DNA of 64,000 bases from Pantoea septica (GCF_002095575.1 NZ_MLJJ01000005.1:62001-126000); one strand, 5' to 3'; shown: positions 19,581-30,082, counted from the stretch's first letter. The notes: a model not told the origin generated them from the letters alone. A program made the numbers and translations.

Positions 19581-22253
19581 TTATTTCAGCGCCTCTTCAG
19601 AAATTTCAGGCGCGGGCGGCAGCGGCAGGGAGAGACGGAATGCCACGCCGCCTTCAATGCGATTTTCAGCCCAGATACGTCCGCCGTGACTCTCGACGAT
19701 GGTTTTGCAGATCGCCAGCCCCAGCCCGACGCCCGGCACAGACGACTCTTTATCGCCGCGCGCGAACTTGTCGAAGATGCGCGTCAGGTCTTTGTCGGCG
19801 ATGCCCGGCCCGTTGTCCCACACCGCCATCTCCAGCCGCTCGCCGTCGCGCCAGGCGCGAATGCCGCGCTGCGCGCTGTTGCCGGCATATTTCAGGCTGT
19901 TCTCGATCAGGTTGGTCAGCACGCGCTCCAGCAGCGCGCTGTCGCCTTTAATCAGCACCAGCTCCGACGGCAGGTCGAGCGTGACGCCGTGCCCTTTCAG
20001 CGACGGCGCCATGCTGCTCAGCGCCCCGCCAATCACCTCGTCCAGCGCCAGCCACTCTTCGCGCAGGTTCAGTCCGCCCGACTGGATGCGGGCCATATCG
20101 AGCATATTGCTCACCAGCCGAATGGTGCTCAGCGTCTGCTCGCGGATCTGGTTCGCCTGCGTAACATACTTCGACTCTTCGCTGGCCAGGTCGAGCATCA
20201 GCATCTCCGCCTGGCCGAACAGCACGGTCAGCGGCGTGCGCAGATCGTGCGACAGCGCGGAGAGCAGCGCGTTGCGCAGCTGTTCGCGCTCCGCCGACAG
20301 CCGCGACGCCGCCTCGCTCTGCGACAGCGCCATCCGCTCCAGCGCGTTGGCGATCAGCACGGTAAAGGTCTCCACCAGCCGCTGCTGCTCGGGGATCATC
20401 AGCTGGCGCAGGTTCTGCGGCTCCACTACCAGCAGCCCGCGGCAGTGCGCGCCGCTCTTTAGCGGCAGGATCTGGTACGGCACGGCTGGCAGCGTATCGG
20501 TGCCCGCGCCGGCGGGCTGGCCCTTGCTGTAGCTCCATTTGGCGATGGCGCGATCCGGCTCGCTGCCAGGCGTCGCCGCGCCCGTCGCCACCAGCTCGCC
20601 CTGTTCGTCCGGCAGCAGCAGCAGGCTGCGCGCCTGCAGCGTGACGTCGATAACGCGCTGAGCGGTGGCGGCGATATCTTCAGGCGTCAGCGCGCTGCCC
20701 AGCGACTTCGCCATCTCGTAGAGGTGACGCGCGCGCTGCTCGCGGTAGCGCGCCACGCGCGCCTGATAGCGCACGCCGGCGGTAAGGTTGCCGACAATCA
20801 CCCCCACCGCCAGCATCACCGCGAAGGTCACCAGATACTGCAAATCGGAGACCGCCACCGTGCCGGTCGGCGCGACGAAAAAGAGGTCGAAAGCGAGAAT
20901 ATTCATTACCGTGGCGATCACCGACGGCCAGCGCCCGTAGCGCAGCGCGATAATCACCACCGCCAGCAGGTAGATCATCACGCCGTTGGCGGTATCGAAG
21001 CCGGCCAGCAGCCAGCGCCCGGCGGCGGTCACCGCGATACAGAGCAGCAGCGCCATCAGCACGCCGCGCAGCGGCAGGCGCCAGCGGTCGCCGCCGACGC
21101 GCGCGTCCGCTAACGTCGAGGCCTCGGCGGCAGGCTCGTCGAGCGCCACCACCAGCAGGTCGAGATCTGGCCCCAGCTTGCCGAGGCGCGTGGCGAAGCT
21201 GTCGCGATGCCAGCGCCGCAGCGGGCGACGGCCGGTAACGATTTTGCCAAGGTTATGTTCGCGGGCGTAGCGCAGCACCGCCTGCGCCTCGTCGGGATCG
21301 GAGAGCGTGGCGGTCTCCGCCCCCAGCTCCTGCGCCAGCTGCAGGGTTTTCAGAATGGCGCGCCGTCGCGCTTCCGGCAGCCGGTTAAGGCGCGGCGTCT
21401 CCACATAGACCGCGTGCCACTCGCTGCCGAGCCGCGCCGCCAGCCGCGCGGCGGTGCGCACCAGCTTTTCGCTGCCGGAGTCGTCGCCGATGCAGAGCAG
21501 AATGGCGTCGCGCGTGTGCCAGACGCGGTCGCGGCCCTGCTGGTCGCGCCAGGCGCGCATCTGGTCGTCCACGCGGTCGGCGGTGCGCCGCAGCGCCAGT
21601 TCGCGCAGGGCGAACAGGTTGCCCTTGCGAAAGAAGTTTTCGATGGCGCGCTCCGCGCGATCGCCGACGTAGACCTTGCCCTCTTTCAGGCGCTGGCGCA
21701 GATCGTCCGGCGGCAGATCCACCAGCACCACCTCATCGGCGCTGTCGAAAAAGGGGTCGGGAACGGTTTCGCGCACGCGAATGCCGGTAACGCCGCCTAC
21801 GACGTCGTTAAGGCTTTCAAGGTGCTGCACGTTGACGGTGGTGATCACGTCGATGCCCGCGTCCAGCAGCTCGTCGATATCCTGCCAGCGCTTGGGATGG
21901 CGCGATCCCTGCACGTTGGTGTGCGCCAGCTCGTCCATCAGGATCACCGCCGGATGGCGCGCCAGCGCCGCGTCCAGATCGAACTCGGCATGACGCGAGC
22001 GGCCGGTGGCGCGCCGCGGCAGCACCGCGAGCCCGCGCAGCAAGCTGGCGGTCTCTTCCCGCCCGTGCGTCTCTACCACGCCGATCAGCACGTCGAGCCC
22101 CTGCGCGCGCAGCCGCTGCGCCTCCTGCAGCATGGCGTAGGTTTTACCTACCCCCGCGCAGGCGCCGAAGTAGATTTTCAGCTTGCCGCGATGGCTGTCG
22201 GCCTGCTGCAACAGCAGCGCGTCGGGATCGGGGCGTTCGCGTTCGTCGTTCAT
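19581..22253 (-). CDS. kdpD: Sensor histidine kinase KdpD
   Basis: 890 residues, full length (E. coli 894). The N-terminal KdpD domain has a Walker A, GACAGVGKTY (30-39), and ILMDELAHTN as Walker B; a Usp-like domain follows (about 250-370). Four closely spaced membrane helices lie at about 400-500, then a GAF-like region and a HisKA/HATPase core with LSALSHDLRTPLT (phospho-His near 675), NLIENSLKYA (N box) and DNGPGIADKD/GVGLGLAI (G boxes). It senses K+ limitation and turgor-related cues and phosphorylates KdpE. kdpE is absent downstream, where only 54 non-coding bases separate it from yqhA. Confidence 0.96.
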   Translation of the reverse strand: MNDERERPDPDALLLQQADSHRGKLKIYFGACAGVGKTYAMLQEAQRLRAQGLDVLIGVVETHGREETASLLRGLAVLPRRATGRSRHAEFDLDAALARHPAVILMDELAHTNVQGSRHPKRWQDIDELLDAGIDVITTVNVQHLESLNDVVGGVTGIRVRETVPDPFFDSADEVVLVDLPPDDLRQRLKEGKVYVGDRAERAIENFFRKGNLFALRELALRRTADRVDDQMRAWRDQQGRDRVWHTRDAILLCIGDDSGSEKLVRTAARLAARLGSEWHAVYVETPRLNRLPEARRRAILKTLQLAQELGAETATLSDPDEAQAVLRYAREHNLGKIVTGRRPLRRWHRDSFATRLGKLGPDLDLLVVALDEPAAEASTLADARVGGDRWRLPLRGVLMALLLCIAVTAAGRWLLAGFDTANGVMIYLLAVVIIALRYGRWPSVIATVMNILAFDLFFVAPTGTVAVSDLQYLVTFAVMLAVGVIVGNLTAGVRYQARVARYREQRARHLYEMAKSLGSALTPEDIAATAQRVIDVTLQARSLLLLPDEQGELVATGAATPGSEPDRAIAKWSYSKGQPAGAGTDTLPAVPYQILPLKSGAHCRGLLVVEPQNLRQLMIPEQQRLVETFTVLIANALERMALSQSEAASRLSAEREQLRNALLSALSHDLRTPLTVLFGQAEMLMLDLASEESKYVTQANQIREQTLSTIRLVSNMLDMARIQSGGLNLREEWLALDEVIGGALSSMAPSLKGHGVTLDLPSELVLIKGDSALLERVLTNLIENSLKYAGNSAQRGIRAWRDGERLEMAVWDNGPGIADKDLTRIFDKFARGDKESSVPGVGLGLAICKTIVESHGGRIWAENRIEGGVAFRLSLPLPPAPEISEEALK

Positions 22254-22261
22254 TACGTCCT

Positions 22262-22825
22262 TCAGGGTTGAGTCAGCGCGTCCAGCGCCAGATTAAGCCG
22301 CAGCACGTTGACGGTGGGATCGCCGCTAAAGGCGAGCAGCGGCCGCTCCGTATTGGCGTCGATTAAATCCTCTACCGTTTTCAGCGGCAGCTGACGCGCA
22401 GTGGCGACGCGCGGCGCCTGCCAGTGCGCGGCGGCGGGCGAAATCGCCGGATCCAGGCCGCTGGCCGAGGCGGTCACCAAATCGACCGGCACCGCCTGCG
22501 GCGAGAGCGGATTGGCGGCGCGCAGCGCGGCGACGCGTTCCGCCACTGCCTTGTCCAGCGCCGGATTGCTTGCCGCCAGATTGCTGCCGCTCGACGCCAG
22601 CGGATTATAGGGCGCGTCGCCGGTCGCTGACGGTCGCCCCCAGAAATAGCCGGGTCGGGTAAAGTTCTGGCCGATCAGCGCCGACCCGCGCTCTTCGATC
22701 AGCGAGCCGTTGGCCTGCGCCGGAAACAGCCACTGGGCCAGGCCGGTAGTGAGTAAAGGATACCCCACGCCGGTGGCCAGGGTGAGCAGCAGTAAAACTA
22801 ACATTGCCGGACGTAACTGACTCAT
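22262..22825 (-). CDS. kdpC: Potassium-transporting ATPase subunit C
   Basis: 187 residues from the ATG at 22825, with aaggag upstream; the frame is open 30 codons further inside kdpB without meaning. One N-terminal membrane helix ([24 protein letters not shown]) is broken by a short tail, then a periplasmic domain with [20 protein letters not shown] and [15 protein letters not shown], typical of KdpC. The C subunit stabilises the KdpFABC complex and raises its ATP affinity. It is the fourth gene of the operon, eight bases before kdpD. Confidence 0.96.
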   Translation of the reverse strand: MSQLRPAMLVLLLLTLATGVGYPLLTTGLAQWLFPAQANGSLIEERGSALIGQNFTRPGYFWGRPSATGDAPYNPLASSGSNLAASNPALDKAVAERVAALRAANPLSPQAVPVDLVTASASGLDPAISPAAAHWQAPRVATARQLPLKTVEDLIDANTERPLLAFSGDPTVNVLRLNLALDALTQP

Positions 22826-22835
22826 TTTTTTCTCC

Positions 22836-24881
22836 TTATGCCAGACCCAGCAGCACCAGCAGCAGGTCGATGGCTTTAATGCCGATAAAGGGCACCAGCA
22901 GCCCGCCCAGGCCATAAATCAGCAGGTTGCGGCGCAGCAGCGCCGCGGCGCTCAGCGGCCGGTAGCTCACGCCCTTCAGCGCCAGCGGGATCAGGAAGAC
23001 GATCACCAGCGCGTTAAAAATCACCGCCGACAGGATCGCCGACGACGGCGAATGCAGATGCATGACGTTCAGCAGGTTGAGCTGCGGGTAGGTCGCCGCG
23101 AAGGCCGCCGGAATAATGGCGAAATATTTGGCGACGTCGTTGGCGATGCTGAAGGTGGTGAGCGAGCCGCGCGTCATCAGCATCTGCTTGCCGATATGCA
23201 CCACCTCCAGCAGCTTGGTGGGGTTAGAGTCGAGATCCACCATGTTGCCCGCCTCTTTCGCCGCCTGGGTGCCGGAGTTCATCGCCACCGCCACGTCAGC
23301 CTGCGCGAGCGCCGGGGCGTCGTTGGTGCCGTCGCCGGTCATCGCCACCAGCCGGCCTTCCGCCTGATACTGGCGGATCAGCGCCAGCTTCGCTTCCGGC
23401 GTCGCTTCCGACAGAAAGTCGTCGACGCCCGCCTCCGCCGCGATCGCCGCCGCGGTCAGCGGGTTGTCGCCGGTGATCATCACGGTTTTGATGCCCATCT
23501 TGCGCAGCTCGGCGAAACGCTCTTTGATGCCGCCTTTCACGATATCTTTTAGCGCCACCACGCCCAGCACCTTCGCCCCTTCCGACACCACCAGCGGCGT
23601 GCCGCCGGCGCGCGCCACCTCTTCCACCAGCGCGTTGACCTCTGTCGGGAAGCGGCCGCTGTTGGCTTCGATATGGCGTTTCACCGCGTCCACCGCCCCT
23701 TTGCGGATCAGCCGGTCCTGCACATTGACGCCGCTCATGCGCGTCTGCGCCGAGAAGGGAATAAAGCTCGCGCCCAGGCTGTTAAGGTCGCGCTCGCGCA
23801 GGTTGAAGCGCTGTTTCGCCAGCACCACGATGCTGCGCCCCTCGGGCGTCTCATCCGCCAGCGAGGCGAGCTGCGCCGCGTCGGCCAGCTGCTCTTCGCT
23901 GACGCCCGGCGCGGGCAGAAACTGCGTCGCCTGACGGTTGCCGAGCGTAATGGTGCCGGTCTTGTCCAGCATCAGCACGTCGACGTCGCCCGCTGCCTCG
24001 ACCGCGCGCCCGCTGGTGGCGATCACGTTGGCGCCCAGCATGCGGCTCATGCCCGCCACGCCGATGGCGGAGAGCAGGCCGCCGATAGTGGTCGGGATCA
24101 AACAGACCAGCAGCGCCACCAGCACCGTGACGCTGACCGGCGCGCCGCCCCACGCCGAGAAAGGCCAGAGCGTGACGGTCGCCAGCAGAAACACGATAGT
24201 CAGCGACACCAGCAGAATGGTCAGCGCGATCTCGTTAGGGGTTTTCCGCCGCTTCGCGCCTTCCACCATGGCGATCATGCGATCGAGAAAGGTCTCGCCT
24301 GGATTGACGCTGCACTGAATCACCAGCCAGTCGGAAAGAATGCGCGTGCCGCCGGTTACCGAGGCGAAGTCGCCGCCCGACTCGCGGATCACCGGCGCGG
24401 ATTCGCCGGTAATGGCGCTCTCTTCCACCGAGGCGCCGCCCTCCAGCACTTCGCCGTCGCAGGGAATAATATCGCCCGCCTCCGCCAGCACGATATCCCC
24501 TTTGCGCAGGCTGTCGGCAGAGACCTGCTGCCACTGGCCGCCATGGCGCGGCTCAGCCAGCTTTTTCGCAAAGCTGGTTTTCTTGACCCCTTTCAGGCTG
24601 CTCGCCTGCGCCTTGCTGCGCCCTTCCGCCAGCGCTTCGGCGAAGTTGGCGAATAGCACGGTGAACCAGAGCCAGAGGGCGATGGCGCCGGTAAAGCTGG
24701 CGCTGCCGTCGAGCCAGCCGCCCGCCATGCCCAGCGCCAGCAGCGTAGTGAGCAGGCTGCCGAGCCAGACCACGAACATCACCGGATTGCGGAACTGCAC
24801 GCGCGGATCCAGCTTTTTCAGCGCGTCGACCAGCGCGACGCGCATCAGTGCGCCGTTCAGCGCCTGTTGTTGACGACTCAT
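22836..24881 (-). CDS. kdpB: Potassium-transporting P-type ATPase subunit B
   Basis: 681 residues (E. coli 682). It is a P1-type ATPase catalytic subunit: actuator-domain TGES in [10 protein letters not shown], phosphorylation motif [10 protein letters not shown] (Asp near 306), nucleotide-binding domain, and the hinge motif [23 protein letters not shown] interrupted at about 518-540. It drives K+ import by the Kdp complex with ATP hydrolysis. The start overlaps the kdpA stop (ATGA), which implies translational coupling. Confidence 0.97.
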   Translation of the reverse strand: MSRQQQALNGALMRVALVDALKKLDPRVQFRNPVMFVVWLGSLLTTLLALGMAGGWLDGSASFTGAIALWLWFTVLFANFAEALAEGRSKAQASSLKGVKKTSFAKKLAEPRHGGQWQQVSADSLRKGDIVLAEAGDIIPCDGEVLEGGASVEESAITGESAPVIRESGGDFASVTGGTRILSDWLVIQCSVNPGETFLDRMIAMVEGAKRRKTPNEIALTILLVSLTIVFLLATVTLWPFSAWGGAPVSVTVLVALLVCLIPTTIGGLLSAIGVAGMSRMLGANVIATSGRAVEAAGDVDVLMLDKTGTITLGNRQATQFLPAPGVSEEQLADAAQLASLADETPEGRSIVVLAKQRFNLRERDLNSLGASFIPFSAQTRMSGVNVQDRLIRKGAVDAVKRHIEANSGRFPTEVNALVEEVARAGGTPLVVSEGAKVLGVVALKDIVKGGIKERFAELRKMGIKTVMITGDNPLTAAAIAAEAGVDDFLSEATPEAKLALIRQYQAEGRLVAMTGDGTNDAPALAQADVAVAMNSGTQAAKEAGNMVDLDSNPTKLLEVVHIGKQMLMTRGSLTTFSIANDVAKYFAIIPAAFAATYPQLNLLNVMHLHSPSSAILSAVIFNALVIVFLIPLALKGVSYRPLSAAALLRRNLLIYGLGGLLVPFIGIKAIDLLLVLLGLA

Positions 24882-26566
24882 GAGTGCGTACCCTGAAGAA
24901 GTTGCAGATGCTCGGCGACTGGACCCAGCGCCAGAGCGGGAATAAAGGTCAGCGCGCCCACCAGCAGCACCGCGCCGATCAGCAGCGCGATAAACAGCGG
25001 GCCGTGCGTCGGCAGCGTGCCGTTGCCCACCGGCTGCGCCTTTTTCACCGCCATGCTGCCCGCCAGCGCCATCACCGGAATGATGATGCCGAAGCGGCCG
25101 ACCAGCATGCAGAACGCCAGCAGCAGGTTCCAGAACGGCGTGTTAGCGCTCAGCCCCGCAAAGGCGCTGCCGTTGTTATTAGCGGCGGACGAAACGGCAT
25201 AGAGCACTTCGCTAAAGCCGTGAATGCCGGGATTCGCCATGCCGGCGCGGCCCGCGTCGGTCATCATCGCCAGCGCGGTGCCGAGCAGCACCAGCGTCGG
25301 CGTCACCAGAATCGCCAGCGCGGTCATCTTCATTTCGCGCACGTCGACCTTTTTGCCGAGGTATTCCGGCGTGCGGCCGATCATCAGGCCGGCGATAAAC
25401 ACCGCCAGCACCACGAAAAGCAGCATGCCGTAAAGGCCTGCGCCGACGCCGCCGAACACCACCTCGCCCAGCTGCATCAGCCACATCGGCACCATGCCGC
25501 CCAGCGCGGTGAAGGAGTCGTGCATCGCATTCACCGCGCCGCACGACGCGGCGGTCGTAATCACCGCAAACAGGCTGGAGTTAAGAATGCCGAAGCGCGT
25601 CTCTTTGCCTTCCATGTTGAGGGCGCTGTCGGCGCCGAGCGCCAGCAGGTGCGGGTTGCCGCGCGTTTCCGCCCACATCACCGCCACTACCGCGACGACG
25701 AACATCAGCGACATCGCCCAGAGCAGCATATGGCCCTGGCGACGGTCGCGCACCGCATAGCCAAAGGCGAAGCAGAGCGCCGCCGGGATGAGAAATATCG
25801 CCAGCATCTGCACGAAGTTGGTCAGCGCGTTGGGGTTCTCGAACGGATGCGCCGAGTTGACGTTAAAGAAGCCGCCGCCGTTGGTGCCCAGCATCTTGAT
25901 CGCCTCCTGCGACGCCACCGGCCCCATCGCCAGCGTTTGCTGCGCCCCTTCCAGCGTGGTGACGGCGTGGTACGGCAGGAAGTTCTGAATGCTGCCCTGG
26001 CTGACGAACAGCAGCGCCATCAGCAGGCTGATCGGCAGCAGCACGTAGAGCGTGATGCGCGTCAGATCGCGCCACGCGTTGCCGAGCGTATCGGTGGCGC
26101 GGCTGGCGAAACCGCGGATCAGCGCGAACGCCACCGCGATGCCGGTCGCCGCCGACACGAAGTTCTGCACCGTCAGGCCGACCATCTGGCTGAAATAGCT
26201 CAGAGTGCTCTCCCCGCCGTAGGACTGCCAGTTGGTATTGGTAACGAAGCTGACTGCGGTATTGAGCGCCAGATGCCAGCTGAGCGCGGGCAGCTGCTGC
26301 GGGTTGAGCGGCAGCCGATCCTGCAGCAGCAGGATCGCCGTCAGCAGCAGCAGGCCGAGCAGGTTAAACAGCAGGATCGCCAGCAGGTAGTGCGGCCAGC
26401 GCATGGTGGGCGCCTCTGCACCGAGCAGGCGCCAGAGCGGACGCTCGACGCCCGGCAGCACCGGCTTGTCGGCAATCAGCACGGCCAGCCCGCGCCCCAG
26501 CGGCTGCGCCAGCGCCATTAACGCCGCGAGAAATACGGCAATCAGTAAAAACGCATTGGCGGCCAT
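24878..26566 (-). CDS. kdpA: Potassium-transporting ATPase subunit A (channel-like)
   Basis: 562 residues from the ATG at 26566, which overlaps the kdpF stop by one base (TGATG). It is a ten-helix inner-membrane subunit of the superfamily of K+ transporters with four pore loops: [49 protein letters not shown] and [13 protein letters not shown] supply the selectivity filter glycines. It takes up K+ with high affinity and passes it to KdpB. Confidence 0.97.
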   Translation of the reverse strand: MAANAFLLIAVFLAALMALAQPLGRGLAVLIADKPVLPGVERPLWRLLGAEAPTMRWPHYLLAILLFNLLGLLLLTAILLLQDRLPLNPQQLPALSWHLALNTAVSFVTNTNWQSYGGESTLSYFSQMVGLTVQNFVSAATGIAVAFALIRGFASRATDTLGNAWRDLTRITLYVLLPISLLMALLFVSQGSIQNFLPYHAVTTLEGAQQTLAMGPVASQEAIKMLGTNGGGFFNVNSAHPFENPNALTNFVQMLAIFLIPAALCFAFGYAVRDRRQGHMLLWAMSLMFVVAVVAVMWAETRGNPHLLALGADSALNMEGKETRFGILNSSLFAVITTAASCGAVNAMHDSFTALGGMVPMWLMQLGEVVFGGVGAGLYGMLLFVVLAVFIAGLMIGRTPEYLGKKVDVREMKMTALAILVTPTLVLLGTALAMMTDAGRAGMANPGIHGFSEVLYAVSSAANNNGSAFAGLSANTPFWNLLLAFCMLVGRFGIIIPVMALAGSMAVKKAQPVGNGTLPTHGPLFIALLIGAVLLVGALTFIPALALGPVAEHLQLLQGTHS

Positions 26567-26655
26567 CAAAACGCCTCCGCATTCAGCAGGGCATAGATCA
26601 GGTAGCCCAGTAACAAAAACACCAGCACGATGCCGGTTATTACGCCCACGCTCAC
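26566..26655 (-). CDS. kdpF: Kdp complex small subunit F
   Basis: 29 residues from a GTG with ggagg five bases upstream: one membrane helix, [20 protein letters not shown], ending in LLNAEAF, closely like E. coli KdpF. It is a lipid-like stabiliser of the KdpABC complex. Its stop codon overlaps the kdpA start, so it is the first gene of the operon. Confidence 0.9.
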   Translation of the reverse strand: MSVGVITGIVLVFLLLGYLIYALLNAEAF

Positions 26656-26734
26656 AGCGACCTCCAGAGGGATCAGGGTTTCGCGTTAGCCTGCGCCCAT
26701 CGGTATAAAGAAGCGGTTAAATTGCGTATAGCGG

Positions 26735-26758
26735 GCGTAAAAAAGTTATAAAAATGGC
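26735..26758 (-). promoter_or_regulatory. Candidate KdpE-binding site upstream of kdpFABCD
   Basis: On the minus strand the sequence reads ccatttttataactttttt then acgcccgc, about 80 bases before kdpF. This resembles the T-rich KdpE box of the E. coli kdp promoter (as I recall it, ATTTTTATAC, a T run, then ACACCCCGCCCG). Its conservation suggests that a KdpE protein exists elsewhere in the genome even though kdpE is not in this operon. Confidence 0.6.
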
Positions 26759-26851
26759 AAATAAACAGGCGGATGACCGCGCGCAGCCGCCTTTTTTAGT
26801 TATAAAACCCAGCGCCGCAACGCAATGGCTCCGCCGCCGTTGTGAAGACGA

Positions 26852-26870
26852 CTGATATTCATTATCATTT
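26852..26870. promoter_or_regulatory. Fur box
   Basis: The sequence ctgatattcattatcattt contains, read on the minus strand, GATAATGAATATC, which differs at two positions from the core GATAATGATAATC of the Fur consensus. It lies 25 bases upstream of the siderophore binding protein start, so iron-replete Fur should repress this operon. Confidence 0.75.
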
Positions 26871-26894
26871 CTATTTCCTTGCGAAATAATTGTG

Positions 26895-27995
26895 ATGCGT
26901 TCCCTTTTTTCTCTGCTGCTGTTGCTGCTGTGCAGCGGCGCCTGCCTCGCCAAATCGATCGTCGATATTACCGGCCAGCGCGTAACCCTGCCCGATCGTC
27001 CCCAGCGCATCATCCTGGGCGAAAGCCGCATGCTCTATACGCTGGCGCTGATCGTGCCCGGTAACCCGGCGGCGCGCGTCGCAGGCTGGCCGGCGGATAT
27101 GGCGAAGTACGACCCGCAAAGCTGGCGCCAGTTCACCACCGCTTTCCCGGCGATCAAGGCGGTGCCCCAGCTCGGCACCGGCGCGCTGCGCGACCTTAAT
27201 CCCGAACAGGTGATCAGGCTGAAGCCCGACCTGATTATCCTGCCGCGCCTGGCGAAAAGCGGCGCGGAAGAGGCGCATTTCCGCCAGCTGATGCAGCAGG
27301 TCAATATTCCGGTGATCTATGTCGACCTGCGCGTTGATCTGCTCAACAACACGGTGCCGAGCCTGAAAATCCTGGGCGAGGTATTCGACCATCCGCAGCG
27401 TGCGCAGGCGTTTATCGATTTCTATCAGCAGCATATGGACAAGGTGCGCGACCGGCTGGCGGGCTATCAGGGCGCAAAAACCCGCGCGATGCTGCATCTG
27501 CATCTGGGCCGCCGCGACACCTGCTGCACCACGGCGGTCAACGGCAATCTTGGCCAGCTGCTCGCCTTTGCCGGCGGCGACAATATCGCCGCCGACGCGG
27601 TAAAAGGGGTGTTCGGCGAGATCAATCCCGAGCAGGCGCTGGCCCAGCCGCCGCAGGTCTATATCGCGACCGGAATGGCGGATGCGGACGATGACAGCAC
27701 GCTGCAGCTCGGCCCAGAGGTCGGCGCCGATCGGGCGGCCGTCAGCCTGCAAAGGCTGCTCGCCGCGCAGCCGGTTATCAGCCAGCTCGAGGCGGTGAAA
27801 AACCACCGCGCGTATGGCCTGTGGCACAACTTTTATCTCAGTCCGTGGCACGTGGTAGCGGTAGAGTTCTTTGCAAAAGCGCTCTACCCGCAGCTGTTCG
27901 CCGATCTCGATCCGCACCGCACGCTTGAACAACTTTATCAGCGCTTTCTGCCGCTGAATTTATCAGGGACCTTCTGGAGCCAGTTACCGCAATGA
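26895..27995 (+). CDS. Iron-siderophore ABC transporter substrate-binding protein
   Basis: 366 residues from the ATG at 26895 (a GTG one codon earlier is in frame). A Sec signal MRSLFSLLLLLLCSGACLA is followed by the FecB/BtuF-like periplasmic binding fold (PF01497): VDITGQRVTLPDRPQRIILG opens the first lobe, LNPEQVIRLKPDLIILP and GDNIAADAVKGVFGEINPEQ are typical. An unusual Cys-Cys pair occurs in RRDTCCTTAVNG. It would carry a ferric siderophore through the periplasm, but no permease or ATPase genes accompany it, so it must borrow them or act otherwise. The stop overlaps the receptor start (ATGA), and a Fur box precedes it. Confidence 0.88.
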   Translation: MRSLFSLLLLLLCSGACLAKSIVDITGQRVTLPDRPQRIILGESRMLYTLALIVPGNPAARVAGWPADMAKYDPQSWRQFTTAFPAIKAVPQLGTGALRDLNPEQVIRLKPDLIILPRLAKSGAEEAHFRQLMQQVNIPVIYVDLRVDLLNNTVPSLKILGEVFDHPQRAQAFIDFYQQHMDKVRDRLAGYQGAKTRAMLHLHLGRRDTCCTTAVNGNLGQLLAFAGGDNIAADAVKGVFGEINPEQALAQPPQVYIATGMADADDDSTLQLGPEVGADRAAVSLQRLLAAQPVISQLEAVKNHRAYGLWHNFYLSPWHVVAVEFFAKALYPQLFADLDPHRTLEQLYQRFLPLNLSGTFWSQLPQ

Positions 27996-30082
27996 AACAC
28001 CTCTCTTCTCTCCTGCTGGGCGGCACGCTGCTCTCCGGCAGCCTGCACGCGCAGGAAACCACGCTGCTGGTCACGCAGGACGCAGCGTCGCAGGAAGATG
28101 GCTACCAGCCGCACAGCAGCGTGACCGCCACGCGCGCGCCGGCAAAGATTATCGATACGCCGCAGAACGTCACCGTGGTGCAGCGGCAGGTACTGCAGGA
28201 CAGCGACGCGCAGGATCTCGACGACGCGGTAAAATTTGTCAGCGGCATTACCCAGGCCAATACGCTGGGCGGCACGCAGGATGCGCTGATCAAGCGCGGA
28301 TTCGGCGATAACCGTGACGGCTCTATCCTGCGCGACGGCGTGCGCTCGATTCAGGCGCGCAACTTCACCCCCACCAGCGAGCGCGTCGAGGTGCTGAAAG
28401 GCCCCTCTTCCATGCTCTACGGCATGAACGAGCCGGGCGGCCTGGTCAACGTCATCAGCAAGAAGCCGCTGCTGACGCCGCAGGCGCATCTGGAAGGCCG
28501 CAACAGCAGCTTCGGCGGCGGCGGCGGGCAACTCGACGTGACTGGCCCGCTAGGCACCAGCGGCTTTGCGGGTCGGCTGATCGTCGATCACGACGAGACC
28601 GATTACTGGCGTAATTTCGGCCGCACGCGCCAGACGGTGGTTGCGCCGTCGCTGATGTGGTTTGGCGAGCGCACCACCCTGCGCGTCGCCTGGGAGCATA
28701 TGGAGTACCTGGTGCCGTTCGATCGCGGCACGGTGATCAACCCCAAAACCGGCAAGCCGGTGAACACGCCGCGCGAAGAGCGCTTCGACGAACGTTTCAA
28801 CGCCACGCGCGGCGATCAGGATACCCTGACGCTGGCCGCCGACCGGATCCTCAACGACAGCTGGACGGCGCATCTCAACTACAGCTTTACGCGCAACGCC
28901 TATAGCGACCATCAGGCGCGCGCCACCGCGTTCAACGCCGACACCGGCGCGCTGACGCGTCAGGCCGACGCGACCGGCGACGCGCAGAGCCGCTCGCAGA
29001 TGGTGCAGCTGACGCTTAACGGCGACGTCGACTGGGGCCGCGTCAACCATCAGCTGCTGGCGGGATTCGACTACGAAGCTGACCGCACCTTCCGCGGCGA
29101 TATGCTGCGCGGCAAGAAAAACAGCCGCTTCAATATCTGGCATCCGGTGTATGACGAGATGTCATCCAGCTCTACGGTAAGCGCCGCCGACAGCGATCAG
29201 CGCGAGAATATCGACAGCCGCGGCCTCTTTTTGCAGGATGCCATCCGCCTGACGCCGAACTGGCTGCTGCTGGGCGGCCTGCGCTACGATAGCTTCGACG
29301 TGATGGCGGGCAAAGGCCGTCCGTTCGTCGCCCGCACCCGCAGTTCCGACAGCCGGCTGGTGCCGCGCGCCGGCGTGGTTTATAACCTCAACGGCTGGTC
29401 GAGCCTCTACGCCAGCTACACCGAATCCTTTAAGCCCAATTCCTCTATCGCCACCGAGATCGGCGCGCTGCCGCCGGAGCTGGGCAAAGCCTGGGAAGTC
29501 GGCGGCAAGATCGATCTGCCCAACGGCGTGACCGGCACGCTGGCGCTGTTTGATATTCAGAAGCGCAACGTGATGGTGGATGAGCTGGTGGACGGCGAGA
29601 GCGTAACGCGCACCGCCGGGAAGGTGCGCTCGCAGGGCGTCGAACTCGATCTGGCGGGCAAGCTGACCGACGCGCTCAGCCTGGTGGGCAGCTACGCCTG
29701 GACCGACGCGCGCGTCACCGCCGATCCGGCCAATAACGGCAACAGCATGAGCAATACCGCGCGCCATACCGCCGCGCTGTTCCTGACCAACGATTTTGGC
29801 GCCACCGGCCTGCTGGCGGCAGACGATTTGCGCGCAGGCGTCGGCGCGCGCTACGTCGGCCGCCGCCCCGGCGATGCGGCCAACAGTTTTTATCTGGATG
29901 ACTATACGGTGGCGGACGCTTTTGTCGCCTGGCAAACGCCGCTTAACCATTACCGCGTGAAGTGGCAGGTTAACGTCAACAACCTGTTCGATAAGACATA
30001 TTACCCGTCCAGCGGCAACAATCTGCGCGTCGCGGTGGGTGAGCCGCGCGAGATCGTGCTGCGCGCCAGCGTCGATTTTTAA
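27992..30082 (+). CDS. TonB-dependent siderophore receptor
   Basis: 696 residues. Signal peptide MKHLSSLLLGGTLLSGSLHA, then the plug domain (about 45-150) with TPQNVTVVQRQVLQD and RGFGDNRDGSILRDGVR, and VEVLKGPSSMLYGMNEPGGLVNVISKKP broken around 125-152, which is the FhuA/FoxA-type siderophore receptor signature. A 22-strand barrel follows, closing with NVNNLFDKTYYPSS and a terminal Phe (ASVDF), as needed for BAM insertion. It imports a ferric hydroxamate-type siderophore, by family; the exact ligand is not known. It is translationally coupled to the binding protein and so under the same Fur control. Its 3' end overlaps the convergent HD-GYP gene by four bases. Confidence 0.92.
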   Translation: MKHLSSLLLGGTLLSGSLHAQETTLLVTQDAASQEDGYQPHSSVTATRAPAKIIDTPQNVTVVQRQVLQDSDAQDLDDAVKFVSGITQANTLGGTQDALIKRGFGDNRDGSILRDGVRSIQARNFTPTSERVEVLKGPSSMLYGMNEPGGLVNVISKKPLLTPQAHLEGRNSSFGGGGGQLDVTGPLGTSGFAGRLIVDHDETDYWRNFGRTRQTVVAPSLMWFGERTTLRVAWEHMEYLVPFDRGTVINPKTGKPVNTPREERFDERFNATRGDQDTLTLAADRILNDSWTAHLNYSFTRNAYSDHQARATAFNADTGALTRQADATGDAQSRSQMVQLTLNGDVDWGRVNHQLLAGFDYEADRTFRGDMLRGKKNSRFNIWHPVYDEMSSSSTVSAADSDQRENIDSRGLFLQDAIRLTPNWLLLGGLRYDSFDVMAGKGRPFVARTRSSDSRLVPRAGVVYNLNGWSSLYASYTESFKPNSSIATEIGALPPELGKAWEVGGKIDLPNGVTGTLALFDIQKRNVMVDELVDGESVTRTAGKVRSQGVELDLAGKLTDALSLVGSYAWTDARVTADPANNGNSMSNTARHTAALFLTNDFGATGLLAADDLRAGVGARYVGRRPGDAANSFYLDDYTVADAFVAWQTPLNHYRVKWQVNVNNLFDKTYYPSSGNNLRVAVGEPREIVLRASVDF

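Noticed and set aside
18801..20462. 553-codon plus-strand frame running across yqhA and kdpD
   Set aside because: Arg/Gln-rich antisense shadow without ribosome site; the genes on the opposite strand are clear.
24884..26521. 545-codon open frame on the plus strand opposite kdpA
   Set aside because: Its translation is rich in Arg, Gln, His and Ala, the shadow of a GC-rich membrane gene; kdpA is certain on the other strand.
26767..26797. Plus-strand hairpin aggcgg/ccgcct followed by six T
   Set aside because: Looks like a terminator, but only the divergent kdp promoter lies upstream, so there is no transcript for it to end; the stem is only six pairs with a long loop.
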